This document shows, in pieces, positions 35,430-45,533 of a DNA stretch of 64,000 nucleotides. The notes below the pieces were generated by a model. That model was not told the origin of the DNA, ran no database searches, and worked only from the letters and a program-made list of their open reading frames with translations. Numbering within the stretch: the first letter of the stretch is position 1; the number at the start of each line of letters is the position of its first letter. This DNA is from Canna indica (lineage: Eukaryota; Streptophyta; Magnoliopsida; Zingiberales; Cannaceae): assembly GCA_034359265.1 (NCBI GenBank), contig CP136890.1:71487501-71551500 (forward strand), written 5' to 3'. A program made the position numbers and the translations under genes.

Positions 35430-35431
35430 AA

Positions 35432-37015
35432 TGTGGGCGAAATGGCGACACTAGAGGGGGGGTGAATAGTATGTTTACTATATTATTCGCCTACGTTACA
35501 ATTTTAATCGTTTTCTTAAAACGTTAGGCAATTCACGAATCGAGAAACAAGCGGAAGCAATATATAAAAATGATAAGCAATTAAAACATGCAAGGAACAC
35601 AAGATCAATGCAAACACATGATTTATAGTGGTTCGGCCCCAATGCCTACTCCACTACCTAAGCACCCCGCTTAGGATTTCCAAACTAGTTTTACTAGATT
35701 AATTTACGTTTCCCTTACACAAAGGACTTTTCACTTGAAGAGTCTCACTCTCGACCTAAGGTACTTCCACACCCGGAAGTCTTCGCTTTCTTATCGAGAG
35801 CACTCTTCCACCTCAACCCTAAGGGACAACTAAACTAATCCTAGTAAATACTACGTTTAGACAAGTGGCTTTAGTCCCTCTACACCAAGGATACCACTTA
35901 TACGCAAGACCTAACACAAGGTCTTCTCATAAACCCAAATCAAAAACCAGTTCAAACAACAAATAAAATTACAAGGGAAAAGAGCTTAAAGTAAAATAAA
36001 ATTATCTACTCTTTTCCAAGCCTTAGAACCTCCAACTTGATGGAAGATAAATCTTGTGTTGCAGCAGAGTTGAGGGAAGCAGCTGGCGCTTGAAGAAGAA
36101 CTCGACAGAAGAATAGGCGTGCTTCAATCAATCACTTGGAAGGCTTTACACTCCCCTTTAAATGCTCAATAATATCTGTAGAAGTTAGGGAAGAAGATTA
36201 AATGAATCATATAAGGGTGTGTTTATACCCTTCAGAAGAAACGATAGCTCAATGGATAGTTTTCTATCAGTTACAGGCCGCCGGTCGATAGGTCGGTCGA
36301 TCGACCGATCGACCGGTCATTCGACCACTGCTTTCTCTCTGTGGTCGATCGATCGATGGGTCGACCGCCCAGACGCAAAAATTGCGATCCCGACCTTCAG
36401 TCGACCCATCGGTTGATCGACGTGATCTGCATCTACGGGTATCCACAGGTCGGTCGACCGGCTGGTCGACCGACAGAGCTACTTCCCGTTTTGGGCTTCA
36501 ATGGGTCGACCGCCCGGTCGACCGAAGTAGTTCTGTGGATCTTTCTTCCCTATGTTCGGTCGACCGACGGGTTGACCGAATGCCTACTGCCTGATTTTGG
36601 CACTAGTCGGTCGACCGAAATGGCTGGTGCCATTAACTTTACCCTATTCGGTCGACCGATCGGTCGACTGAACTTAGGCTGAGTTGTATTTTTCTGTCGA
36701 TTTCTTCCACGCTTCGTTTTTGGGTTCCGGCATTCAACGAGCATCATCTTGGAGAGCTTTCCATATGATCTTTGATCTCGTCCAATGCATCTTTGGTGCA
36801 CTCGTCAATCTTCGAGAAACTTCCGTGATGAACCCGAGCACGACGATCAATGTCCTTCTGATTTTTGATTTCTTCGATTTTTCCGATCGAGGACATCGAA
36901 CGCTATTGATATGGAACTTGAAGATATTCTCAATGAAATCATTAGTCACATGTTTGTTATCATCAAAACCATCAAAACCGAGATTAAGACTAAGGTTGAA
37001 AACCTAAAGCCAACA
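35432..37015 (-). repeat. 5' LTR of copia-type copy 1 (1584 bp)
   Basis: Plus strand begins TGTGGGCGAAATGG and ends GCCAACA, followed by TSD GAGGT. Close match to 19147-20687. A palindrome-rich block of GGTCGACC / GATCGATC motifs covers 36275-36670. A minus-strand TATA-like motif (CATATAAGGG) lies near 36206. It drives element RNA leftwards in the window. Confidence 0.92.
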
Positions 37016-37020
37016 GAGGT

Positions 37021-37174
37021 GCTAGACCGGCAGATCAAAAAATTAAGGTCCAAGGTGATCCCCTTGGTGAAGGTTAGCTGGGAGCACCATTCCGGGCAGG
37101 AGGCCACCTGGGAGGTGGAGCAGGATATGAGGGAGTGTTATCCTTCGTTGTTTGATGATCTGGTGAGTCCTTAA
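37021..37174 (+). pseudogene. Gypsy chromodomain, second part
   Basis: Continues the 18740-19146 frame after the copia-type insertion: LDRQIKKLRSKVIPLVKVSW and EATWEVEQDMRECYPSLF, the chromodomain fold that targets chromoviruses to modified histones, then a TAA stop at about 37172. Its presence fixes the family as a chromovirus. Confidence 0.93.
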
Positions 37175-37210
37175 GTTTTTTTTCTTCTGAAATTCGAGGA
37201 CGAATTTTCT

Positions 37211-37225
37211 TTAAGGAGGGAGGAT
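37211..37225 (+). other. Polypurine tract of the gypsy element
   Basis: TTAAGGAGGGAGGAT directly before the right LTR, preceded by AATTCGAGGACGAATTTTCT, a typical 3' end of Tekay-type internal regions. Confidence 0.88.
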
Positions 37226-37520
37226 TGTAATATCGTATATATTTTTATTTATTATCCCCTTATTATTTGTGTTTGCCAGCCTAGTGGGCTAGTTCGAGGT
37301 CAAGCCGAGTCGACTCATGGTCTGGTGCGAGCTTGCGAGCTCGAGTGAGTCGAATTATGACTTTTAATTATATAGTTAATTAATTTGATTATGTTGCATG
37401 TTGATGTGTATGTGTTTGTTGCTTGTTTTCTCTCATGGGGCTGATTTGGGTTAGCGGGTTGTGAATTCGGGTTGAGGAGAGTACGGGTTAGGGTGTGGTT
37501 AGGTGGAAGTGGGAGGGGAT

Positions 37521-37527
37521 TATAAAA
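37521..37527 (+). promoter_or_regulatory. LTR TATA box (right gypsy LTR)
   Basis: TATAAAA in the conserved GGGATTATAAAAATCC context, as in the left LTR. Confidence 0.6.
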
Positions 37528-38988
37528 ATCCCCCCTAGGGCTGGCGAATCCCTATTGGAGCCGCTCCAGCCGATTGGAGATAAGAGAGGAGCCAGCCGCC
37601 TAAGCCGCCGCCCCTCCCTTCCTCCTCTTGGAGCCATTGAGCAATCCAGTTGTCCAAGCCGCTGCCTCCCCTTCTTCCCCTCTCCCTTCCTTGGAGCTGA
37701 GCATAGAGGCCCAGCCAAGCCGAGCCGCCCCTCTCTCTCTTCCCCTCTCAACAAGCCGATGACTTGAGGAGGAGCCGCCGCCCCCTCTCCACCCTTCTTT
37801 GACTCGAGCCTCCATCTCTTGAAGCTGGATTCGAGGGCCATCGTCCCGGATTGCTCCTCTAATCATCCTTCCTATTTAGGTGAGTGGTTTTACCCCTCCT
37901 TCCCGGGTTTCTTCGAATTCTTGAAGCCTTTTTGAAGGCAAAGATGTGCTTGATTATTTTCCGACGATCTCTCGAATTCTCGCCGCTCTTTTTGTGTGTC
38001 ATGCTTGAGGATGCCCTAAACCCTCTCCTATGGGTCTCGGCAACCCTAGGATGATCCTAGGGATTCTCAGCCAAGGTGGAGAAAAGGGGTGCCCTCCAAG
38101 TGTTCGACGAATTGCCTAAGTGAAGGGTGTAGATTTTCTTGCCTTCTATGATTCAATTTGTTCATCAATCTTGATGCTTATAATTTATATGCATGCTTGA
38201 TATTAAATCTGTGATTTTTGGAAATATATCATGTGTTTCAAAGATGGGTTTGATCTTGAAAGCATGAGAGTTCTTGATTTAAATTCTTGAGCATAGAGGT
38301 TAGTTCTTAGTTAAAGAGGGTTGTGATGCTTGTTGTTCTTGCTTAATAAATATCATTTTTATGAGATTTATTTTAATGATTATGAATATGATGTGATGGT
38401 AATTTTGGGAGTTATATTTTGTAAATTTCAAATTTATTTTCATGCTATGCTGAAAATTCAATGTTGCTGGAATTTCATGCTGAAATGATGAAATCTGTGT
38501 TGTTTTGAAATGTTTGTGGTGGTGTGTGTATTTTTCTGAACATAGTCATGTAACCTATCGTTTTGACCAGAAAATATAATTTGGAAATATAGGTCACACT
38601 TTGGAAACCAGATTCAGGTTGGATACATCAGTTTTGGGCATATGAGTAAGCCAAAACAAAACCCTAAAATAAAACTCTAATCTTGGTGATCTAAATTTTT
38701 AATTGTATAATTAAAATTGAACAATGGGTCAACATAATCTGTTATGAACAAACAAATAAGTTACGCATAAAATAAAATCTCACGAATTTATGACATTACA
38801 GGTCTAGGAGTTGGGGGTCGGGTATTGGAGTGTTGAGACGCTTCCCAATAAGGACACCCCTAAGATATCGTAGGAGATACTTGACTTAGGTTATGATGTG
38901 TCACATCTTTATGAATGACGGAGAGGCTCATTGAGGAGCTGGATTGGGGGCTAGGCCTGGATGGTTGGATGACTAAATCCCAACCCGT

Positions 38989-39410
38989 GGAACATGTTCG
39001 GATGGGCAAATCCCGATTATTCTTGCGTATTTTGTGGATCAAGTTCGGACGGGCAAATCCCGATTGTTCCCAAGATTATTATTTAAAGGGTAAGTTCAGA
39101 TAAGCGAATCCTGATTACTCCTACGTTATTTATTGGAATAAGTTCGGATGGGCAAATCTCGATTGTTCTGGTTTGACTTCGTGGAATAAGTTCGGATGGC
39201 CTACCCCGATTATTCCTGAGGTGTTTTTAAGGAATAAGTTCGGACGGGCAAATCTCGATTATTCCTGTGATATCGTAAAGAGGCAAAATCGGATGGGCGA
39301 TTCCCTATTGTTCCTACACGTCTCATGGAGCAAGTTCGAATGGGCCAATCCCGATTGCTCCCGAGTTTCATTATATTAGGATAAGTTCGGAGGGCATATC
39401 CGATTATCCT
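38989..39410 (+). repeat. 48-bp imperfect tandem array in the right LTR
   Basis: Nine units about 48 bp apart, of the type AAGTTCGGATGGGCAAATCC then GATTGTTCC, starting near 38994, 39043, 39092, 39140, 39187, 39236, 39284, 39329 and 39381. Confidence 0.85.
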
Positions 39411-40068
39411 AGTATGTTTGGTTGCCTTAGGGCATGGTAGGCTTAGGCCTGTTGATCTTCACCATTTGAGTGTTGGCTGCCTTCGGCAAGTAGTGGGCAC
39501 ATGGCCTGTTAGCTGGTCACTCCCTTGTGATATTTTTTGCTTGAGTCAGGAGTTTTTGCTTTATGCTTCATATCTGTGTTTGGTTTTTCGTGGGGGTTGG
39601 TAGAACCACTCACTGAGTTCTTTTGAACTCACCCATTATCGTTTTGTTTTTGTTTTGCAGAGCCTGACTAGTGAGGTGAGCTGAAGCACTTGGCGCGGCT
39701 GGAGGGCAGAGGAGCCACATGATCTCATAGCAGTCCTACTTAGAGGTCGTAGTCGAGTCTTTAGTAGTTTGTCATGTACTGTATTTTTGCATTTCAGAGT
39801 TGTAGTCCCTTGGGGGACGTTTATGTCATTTATTTCGAATTTCATTATTGGTGGTCTATTGGACTTGATTTATTATTTTCGTACTTTTCTCTTTTTGCTA
39901 AACTTACTTCTTATAAAATCTGGTTTGGTTTTCATTTTGAATAATAAAACTTTTTACGTTCTTTTCGCTATGATTTATTATTATGAGTTGGCATGTGCAT
40001 GGTTCAGGCTGCGGGGTATAGACATGTATACCATGGTCGGTCACGTGACCCTGAGTTGGGGCGTGACA

Positions 40069-40142
40069 ATGTGGTATCAGAGCATGTGGTTCGGTCTGAC
40101 TACGACCTAGAGTTGTCACCATATAGGGCATTGCTAGCATGT
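40069..40142 (+). mobile_element. Stub of gypsy internal start after the right LTR
   Basis: Matches 13968-14041, including primer-binding site TGGTATCAGAGC at 40072-40083, then stops at GCTAGCATGT. So the right LTR is also the left LTR of a further, almost wholly deleted copy, a sign of unequal or illegitimate recombination. Confidence 0.82.
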
Positions 40143-40765
40143 AGTTTTTGATCTTCATTGTTTGGGTGTTGGCTGCCTTCAGCAGGTAGTGGCTAGATAA
40201 GCTGTTAGCTTGTCACTCCCTTGTGACTTTTCCTACTTGAGTCAGGAGTTTTTGATTTATGCTTCATATCTATGTTTGGTTTTTCGTGGGGGTTGGTAGA
40301 ATCGCTCACTGAGTTCTTTTGAACTCACCCGTTGTCGTTTTGTTTTTGTTTTGCAGAGCCTAACTGGTGAGGTGGGCTGAAGCACTTGGCGCGGCTGGAG
40401 GGCAGAGGAGCCACATGATCTCATAGCAGTCTTACTTAGGGGTCATAGTCGAGTCTGTAGTAGTTTGTCATGCTCTGTGTTTTGGCATTTCAGAGTTGTA
40501 GTCCCTTGGGGGACGTTTATGTCATTTATTTCAGATTTTATTATTGGTGGTTTACTGGACTTGATTTATTATTTTCGCACTTTTTTTCTTTTTGCTAAAC
40601 TTACTTCTTTTGAAATTTGGTTTGATTTTCATTTTGAATAATAAAACTCTTTACGTTCTTTCCTCTACGATTTATTGTTATGAGTTGGCATGTGCATGGT
40701 TCAGGCTGCGATGTATAGGCACGTATACCCTGGCCGGTCACGTGACCATGAGTTGGGGCATGACA
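40143..40765 (+). repeat. 3' fragment of a third gypsy LTR
   Basis: Matches about 39450-40068 of the right LTR and ends with TGACA at 40765. It joins directly to PIF/Harbinger coding sequence. It may be the 3' remainder of the same old LTR whose middle lies at 3755-4576. Confidence 0.8.
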
Positions 40766-41566
40766 ACAATTCAACCGGAGATTCATGAAAATCCATGGTG
40801 GTTTCCATATTTTAAGGTAATGTACACCACTTAGGCACTTTATTTTAGCCTTAAGGGGTCTTATTAATTCAAGAATGATTTTGTAGAATTGCATAGGGGC
40901 ATTTGATGAGACTCATGTCTCCGCTTTCGTTCCCGCCAACAGATCATTTTTATATCCTGGCCGTAAGGGAACTTTAACACAAAATGTTATGGAGGCTTGT
41001 GCCCACAATATGTAGTTCACATATGTGATGACGGGTTGGGATGGAACCGCAAATGACTTTCGGATTTTTGCACATACAATATACTCTCCTAACTCAAATT
41101 TTTCGATGCCAAACGGAGGTAAAATTCATGAACCATAATCATATACTTGTATTAGTTTTATTACTGATACATTTTATACATTGTATTGATAGATGAATAT
41201 TATTTGGTTGATGTCGGATATCCAAATGTATCCGGATTTTTGGCACCTTATCGGGGCGAAAGATATTATCAGTTTGATTATCATAGGCGCGGCCCAATAT
41301 CTAAATGAGAATTGTTCAACCAACGACATTCATCTTGTCGGAATATCATCGAACGATGCTTTGGACTATTGAAAGCACGTTTTTCAATCCTAAAGATGAT
41401 GCCGAACTACGGGCTTTCAAAACAAGATAGTATTGTATTGGCTTGTTGTGCAATTCACAACTTTATTATTAAATATCGTAATTGCGATGAATTATTAAAT
41501 ATTTGGAACAATGAAGAAATGATTATTAATGATGATAATGAACCTACTATCAGTGCAAGAGATTAA
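40766..41566 (+). pseudogene. PIF/Harbinger transposase (DDE_Tnp_4), 5'-truncated
   Basis: Three exon-like parts: 40766-40815 (IQPEIHENPWWFPYFK), 40889-41119 (NCIGAFDETHVSAFVPANRS, GRKGTLTQNVMEAC, DGTANDFRIF) and about 41193-41566 (YYLVDVGYPNVSGFLAPYRG, RNIIERCFGLLKARFSIL). The DDE positions are the D of GAFDETH, the D of ANDFR and the E of IIERCFG. Two in-frame stops (near 41012 and 41307) break it. The introns at 40816-40888 and 41120-41192 have GT-AG borders. The 5' part is cut off by the LTR at 40765. An intact protein would transpose PIF/Harbinger elements with a MYB-like partner. Confidence 0.88.
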
Positions 41567-41971
41567 TTCTTTAGTGACAATTAATTTATAGTAATAAAAT
41601 AATTAATGCTAAATACAAATAAATACATTTTTTCTTTTATTACATAAGCTCGTGATTTCCATCCAAATTAAATAATTGCTGATAAATACAAATAAATAAT
41701 TGTTGCTAAATACAAATAAAGATTAATTCTTTTAATATAAATAAATAATTACTGCAACACACTACAAGAGTTCGTGATTTCTATCCAAATTAAAGCTCAA
41801 GTTTATATAGACCGAAGTAATCAAGCCCGTTACAGTCAAGTGCAGCGCAACTCCTTGAGCCCGTAGTGCTCGGTCGGTTCTCGTCGTCGATGGCAAAGGA
41901 GGGTAAAATTAAGCCCTAAGGGCTATTGAAGAGTATTGCGTTCAAAATTTGACGAGCATTTGCTCTAACTA
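41567..41971. other. Spacer with repeated AT-rich phrases
   Basis: No gene seen. The phrase TCGTGATTTCCATCCAAATT occurs at about 41650 and, slightly changed, at 41772; between them are AAATACAAATAAAT repeats. Possibly the 3' end of the PIF element and a border of the gene-fragment block. After 41790 the sequence looks like a gene 5' UTR leading to the ATG at 41972. Confidence 0.45.
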
Positions 41972-42343
41972 ATGGCGAGCTCCTTTCCCCCTCCTCCTCG
42001 TCATCCTCCGCCGCTGCTGCCGCCTCAGCCACAGTTGATAGCTCCGACGCCTCCGCCGCCGCACGCGGTACCAGAATCTGAGGACCAGTCTAATGGCTCT
42101 GCGACAGCGTCGATGCTTCTTGTCCGGCGTCTCCCCGAAGCGATACCTCACGATGTTCTCTCTCGGTTGTTCTCTCACTATGGAGCTTCCTCCGTCCGCC
42201 CCTGCGCTGGGAAGGTAGTGTTTGCCTCTGAATCCCACTTATTGCTCCGTCTGCCTCTGGCCAAGGTCTCGTACATAGCTCGCAGTATCGTGGAGTCACC
42301 TTCTACAGGAGAGTCGGGAGATGGGAATCCCACATCTGGTTAG
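41972..42343 (+). pseudogene. U11/U12 snRNP 65-kDa protein 5' fragment
   Basis: From ATG 41972: a proline-rich N-tail (MASSFPPPPRHPPPLLPPQP) then the start of an RNA-recognition motif, MLLVRRLPEAIPHDVLSRLF followed by SHYGASSVRPC. This is the N-terminal RRM signature of the plant minor-spliceosome U11/U12-65K protein as I recall it. After SVRPCAGK the usual RRM continuation (RLRNCAFVDFK) is missing; the frame runs on with unrelated residues to a stop at 42343. A splice donor AAG/GTAGTG at about 42212 is possible, so this may be one captured exon plus intron. It is too short to work. Identification is from family memory and moderately firm. Confidence 0.6.
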
Positions 42344-42547
42344 CATATTTCGGCTTCTGCCCCTTGTTCTTTCTATTGTGTCTTTATTTGATACGATTTG
42401 TCTTTCTACCATTAATTTGGAACACGAATTGTGGCAAGCAAGTATATTTGGTTAAGAGTTCATCTCATTTTACAAAACTGAGGAATCATTGTTAATTGTA
42501 CATGTTCTGGGATTTAATTTTTGTTCTCTGTCTGGACGGAAGATTAG

Positions 42548-43985
42548 GAGGCTTTGATACAGCTCATCCAGCTGCAAGGTTTGATCTTTTTCCCCTTTTC
42601 CCGCTTCTTTTGGTCTAATGTACATCGTTGCAGTAGATCGTTAATTCGATGGATCATAGATCTATAAATGTCTCGCAGAGCATATTATCATGCTACTATC
42701 AAATTTCCTGGATTTGATGCTGACATCAACTTCAATCTTAGTGACTATGATGAGGATTTAAAGCAGGTAAATCTGGAACATGTATGTGGATGTTCTTGAT
42801 ATGCAAAATATGACTGGTGAACCAACTCCAAAAATGATTCTGGTCTTAATATTCCATGAAAATGGTTATTTGATTTCAGATGAGGAATCTTTCCAAGGAA
42901 GAATTTGTGCATATTCTTCGTCGTCAAAGCACTGGATTTGCAAGGGGAAGCTCCAAGTACAGAGGTGTGACGCTTCACAATTGTGGTCGTTGGGTGGCTA
43001 GGATGGGGCAGTTCCTTGGCAAAAAGTATGATGTGGTAGCAACTTCTGGTTTTCTTGTTTCATTCTTGATTTAGACTAATTAATTTCCACGTAATCAAAT
43101 ATAACTCATGTGGTTCTTTACTATTTAAACTCAATGACAATTTTCATATAATTGAGAAGTCACAACAAGTTAAATAATGAAAACCATTATGATCTGGTTT
43201 GTGCCATGGAATGGTTCTTTGTGTGGAGAAATAATGGGAAAATGTCAAGATTAAAATAGTGGAATGTGAGGAAAAAAACCAATAAATATTAGAAGTTCTC
43301 ATTCCCATAGGCTAAAAAAATTATTTGAGAAAAAGAACAATTTATTTATAGAAGTTTCTTCATAGATGCCATTAGTGGCTCTCAATATTTATTGAAGAAG
43401 AAAAGTGAACTTTATCCCTATATTTCTAAGAAAAAATATCTCTCTGCAAGTATATATATCTGATAAGAAATTAGTGGGCCTAACTCACCCCAAAAGCTAG
43501 CTCATGAGGAGAGGATTGCCCAAACTATTTAAAGGCTACCTTGGCCATATTTTAAACCAATGTGGGACTTTAACACACTCCCCTCACACCCAGGATTGGA
43601 CATCTGGAGCGTGGAGTTTTGTAGGACTGAACATCTGCTGGCGACACAATATCAACCACACAATTTGCTCTGATACTATATTAAGAAATTAGTATGCCTA
43701 ACTCACCCCAAAAGTTAGCTCATGAGGAGAGGATTGCCCAAACTATTTAAAGGCTACATTGGCCATATTTTTAACCAATGTGGGACTTTAACAATATCTT
43801 GGCTTATTTGATAGTATTTCACAATACCTATAATAGAATTATGATACACAAACATTTCGTAATAAATTGTAAACTAAATTTATTTTCATTGTTTCCTTTT
43901 TACCTCTAGGGCCTATGACAAGGTTGCAATCAAATGTAATGGAAGAGAAGCTAAAACTAACTTTGAGCCAAGTCACGGATGAAGG
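42548..43985 (+). pseudogene. APETALA2-type (AP2) transcription factor gene fragment
   Basis: Exons with GT-AG borders: 42548-42578 (exactly 31 bp, GFDTAHPAAR), 42679-42766 ([20 protein letters not shown] plus SDYDEDLKQ), 42880-43025 ([35 protein letters not shown]) and from 43910 ([20 protein letters not shown]) to a stop. They span the end of AP2 domain 1, the linker and AP2 domain 2. The exon for the second YLG-type strand (YLGLFDSEVEAAR in the family) is missing between 43026 and 43909, where a TRIM element lies. The 5' part with AP2 domain 1 start and the 3' part are absent. Introns are retained, so genomic DNA rather than cDNA was copied. Such factors control flowering and organ identity in the nucleus; this one is dead. 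Confidence 0.85.
43461..43793 (-). mobile_element. TRIM retroelement, 333 bp, complete
   Basis: Two 115-bp direct repeats, 43461-43575 and 43679-43793, bracket 103 bp. TSD ATATC at 43456-43460 and 43794-43798. Beside the second repeat is GCTCTGATACTA (43668-43679), which on the minus strand is a near match to the initiator-Met primer-binding site, so polarity is minus. On that strand the repeats begin TGTTAAAGTCCCACATTGG. No coding capacity. Size and structure fit terminal-repeat retrotransposons in miniature. It is inserted in an intron of the AP2 fragment. Confidence 0.88.
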
Positions 43986-44140
43986 CAATAGGTAATTAAT
44001 GGCAACTTGGCAAGCTACAGGGTGGATATAGCTGATATGTATATATTGCAGTAGCCTCCATCTTTCTTTTCCTAAGAAATGGTGATAATTAATTTAGGAC
44101 TAGTCAAAATTATATATCATACTATAATATGATATAGAAT

Positions 44141-44162
44141 TCTCTCTCTCTCTCTCTCTCTG
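44141..44162. repeat. (CT)n microsatellite
   Basis: A run of CT dinucleotides of about 20 bp in the spacer between the AP2 and LOG fragments. Confidence 0.85.
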
Positions 44163-44411
44163 CTATCTTTTCAGTCAATCTTCTTCTTCAGGTTAAAATA
44201 TGTGGCAGGATTCTTATTCTTCATTTATTTTCCATGACTCGCATGAGTACAAGTAACAGTAGTAGCTTTTGGAGTATTCTCCAAGTCCAAGTCTCTGGAT
44301 TGTAAGCTTCTCTTACCATGGAAGCTTTTACCCCTTCTTACTTATTCCCTTCTCCACCGTTATTTAGATCCTTTTTCTGTGTCACGAAACTTCTTGCTTT
44401 GACCTTTGCAG

Positions 44412-44674
44412 GTATTGAGGAACATTGATCTAGTTTATGGTGGTGGAAGTGTTGGCTTGATGGGTTTGGTATCTCAAGCTGTTCATGATGGAGGGAGGCA
44501 TGTCATGGGGTGAGAAATTTACTTTTACTTGCTTAATATGCGTTGTTCGTTTCAATTTGCTACAATCTAGCAATCTACTTTAATTCCTTGTTCACAACCA
44601 AGTAACCAACTCATTATGTAATATTATTTGTTTAGATGTGCAGGGTTATTCCTAAGACGCTCATGCCTAGAGAG
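44412..44674 (+). pseudogene. LOG (cytokinin riboside 5'-monophosphate phosphoribohydrolase) fragment
   Basis: Two exons with correct phases: 44412-44509 ([20 protein letters not shown] then [11 protein letters not shown]), GT at 44510; and 44644-44674 (GVIPKTLMPRE), GT at 44675. Both match the LOG family core around the first nucleotide-binding loop; the catalytic PGGYGT motif exon and the rest are not found. LOG enzymes release active cytokinin bases in the cytosol. Only about 43 of roughly 215 residues remain, so it is a captured fragment. Confidence 0.85.
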
Positions 44675-45446
44675 GTATATTAAACTAAATTCTTGAGTTT
44701 CTTTCGTATAAGTATCTTCTTCTCTTCGTTACAATCCAAGAAGAGGGTCTTGGAGAAAGCTTTTAGTCTGACCTTCCTATCTCTAAATATACATGTATTT
44801 CTCATCTTCCTTTACCAAAATAACATTCTTGTTGAATAACTTTTCATGTATCTTCTATATGGCTTTGCTTTAAGGCCTTTTAATGTTGATATAAACATTA
44901 TTCTTTATCACTACTCTCCCTCTTTCTCATTAAACATTACTATTTCTTTTACCATTATTTTTTATCTTGGAGAAAGTTTGAGTTCTTGGTGTCCTAATTT
45001 ATATTTTTCCAAAATCAGATTGGATAGTCAGTTCACAAACTAATTTCAGTCCTGTTTCAAGACCAAACCTAGTTGATCTAAATAATCAAAACTAGAGATT
45101 GTTACCCATACCACTTTATTTATACCCAACTGGCTCAAGACCCTATCTAAGTCGAAAGAAAGGGGCCTATCTCTATCTATATATATACCTGCACATGTTG
45201 CAGCTTTTACCAAATATAATATAACAAAGTTTTATATAATATGGACATGTCTGCAGTTTTATATAATATGGACAATATCCTAAAAAGTCTAAATATTGCA
45301 CAACAAATGTGCTCTTGATTTTTTTCTTCATATTCTGAAATTCTCGCTATGTTAGATAAGTTGCATTGTCGTATATATATGTGTGCTAGTATATAGCTTT
45401 TTCACTTTCCATTGTAATTCTTCACTTTATCCTGTTGCTTTTGCAG

Positions 45447-45533
45447 CATGGAAGAAGCTAAGAAGAACATGTATGCTTTCAGAGTTTCAGAACATACACT
45501 GGATTCCAATGCACTGTATCAGAAAAATTCAAG
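45447..45533 (+). pseudogene. Unidentified exon-like piece
   Basis: An 87-bp stretch with polypyrimidine-CAG acceptor before 45447 and AAG/GTATCC donor after 45533, open as MEEAKKNMYAFRVSEHTLDS plus ten residues. I do not recognise the family. Same strand as the neighbouring captured pieces, so it may be a fourth gene fragment. Another possible remnant ([17 protein letters not shown]) lies near 45855-45905. Confidence 0.35.

Larger units (their letters stand above)
19147..37015 (-). mobile_element. Gag-only copia-type LTR retrotransposon, copy 1 (TR-GAG-like)
   Basis: LTRs at 19147-20687 and 35432-37015, TSD GAGGT at 19142-19146 and 37016-37020. Minus-strand order: 5' LTR (right), primer-binding site 35429-35418, gag, a roughly 3.2-kb non-coding region, polypurine tract, 3' LTR (left). 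No protease, integrase or reverse transcriptase is found in any frame, so it is non-autonomous. Gag with two CCHC knuckles and the LTR motif CACTAGAGGGGGGGTGAATA resemble SIRE/Maximus-lineage copia elements, the likely source of its enzymes. An hAT element (24240-34280) interrupts gag. The LTRs look nearly identical, suggesting a recent insertion. Confidence 0.9.
4577..40068 (+). mobile_element. Ty3/gypsy chromovirus, Tekay/Del type, host of the nest
   Basis: Order on the plus strand: left LTR (4577-13967, split by CACTA-B), primer-binding site at 13971, gag, protease, reverse transcriptase, RNase H, integrase, chromodomain (split by the copia-type element), polypurine tract at 37211-37225 and right LTR (37226-40068). 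LTRs of about 2.8 kb, a chromodomain after integrase, and the stretch AATTCGAGGACGAATTTTCT before the polypurine tract fit the Tekay/Del chromovirus lineage. The coding region is heavily decayed. Without nested insertions the element would be about 11 kb. The first 40 bp or so of the left LTR are missing, so no TSD can be read. Confidence 0.9.
37226..40068 (+). repeat. Right LTR of the gypsy element (2843 bp)
   Basis: Starts TGTAATATCG and ends TGACA. Contains the TATA box (37521), a CT/GCC-rich transcribed section, a 48-bp repeat array (38989-39410) and no gene. Unlike a normal right LTR it is followed by a primer-binding site rather than by flanking DNA with a TSD (see 40069-40142). Confidence 0.9.

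Noticed and set aside
41760..41775. CACTACAAGAG as the left end of a CACTA element ending at 46462
   Set aside because: It begins like a CACTA terminus, but only CACTAC is shared with the right end and the flanking triplets (ACA versus TAT) do not match.
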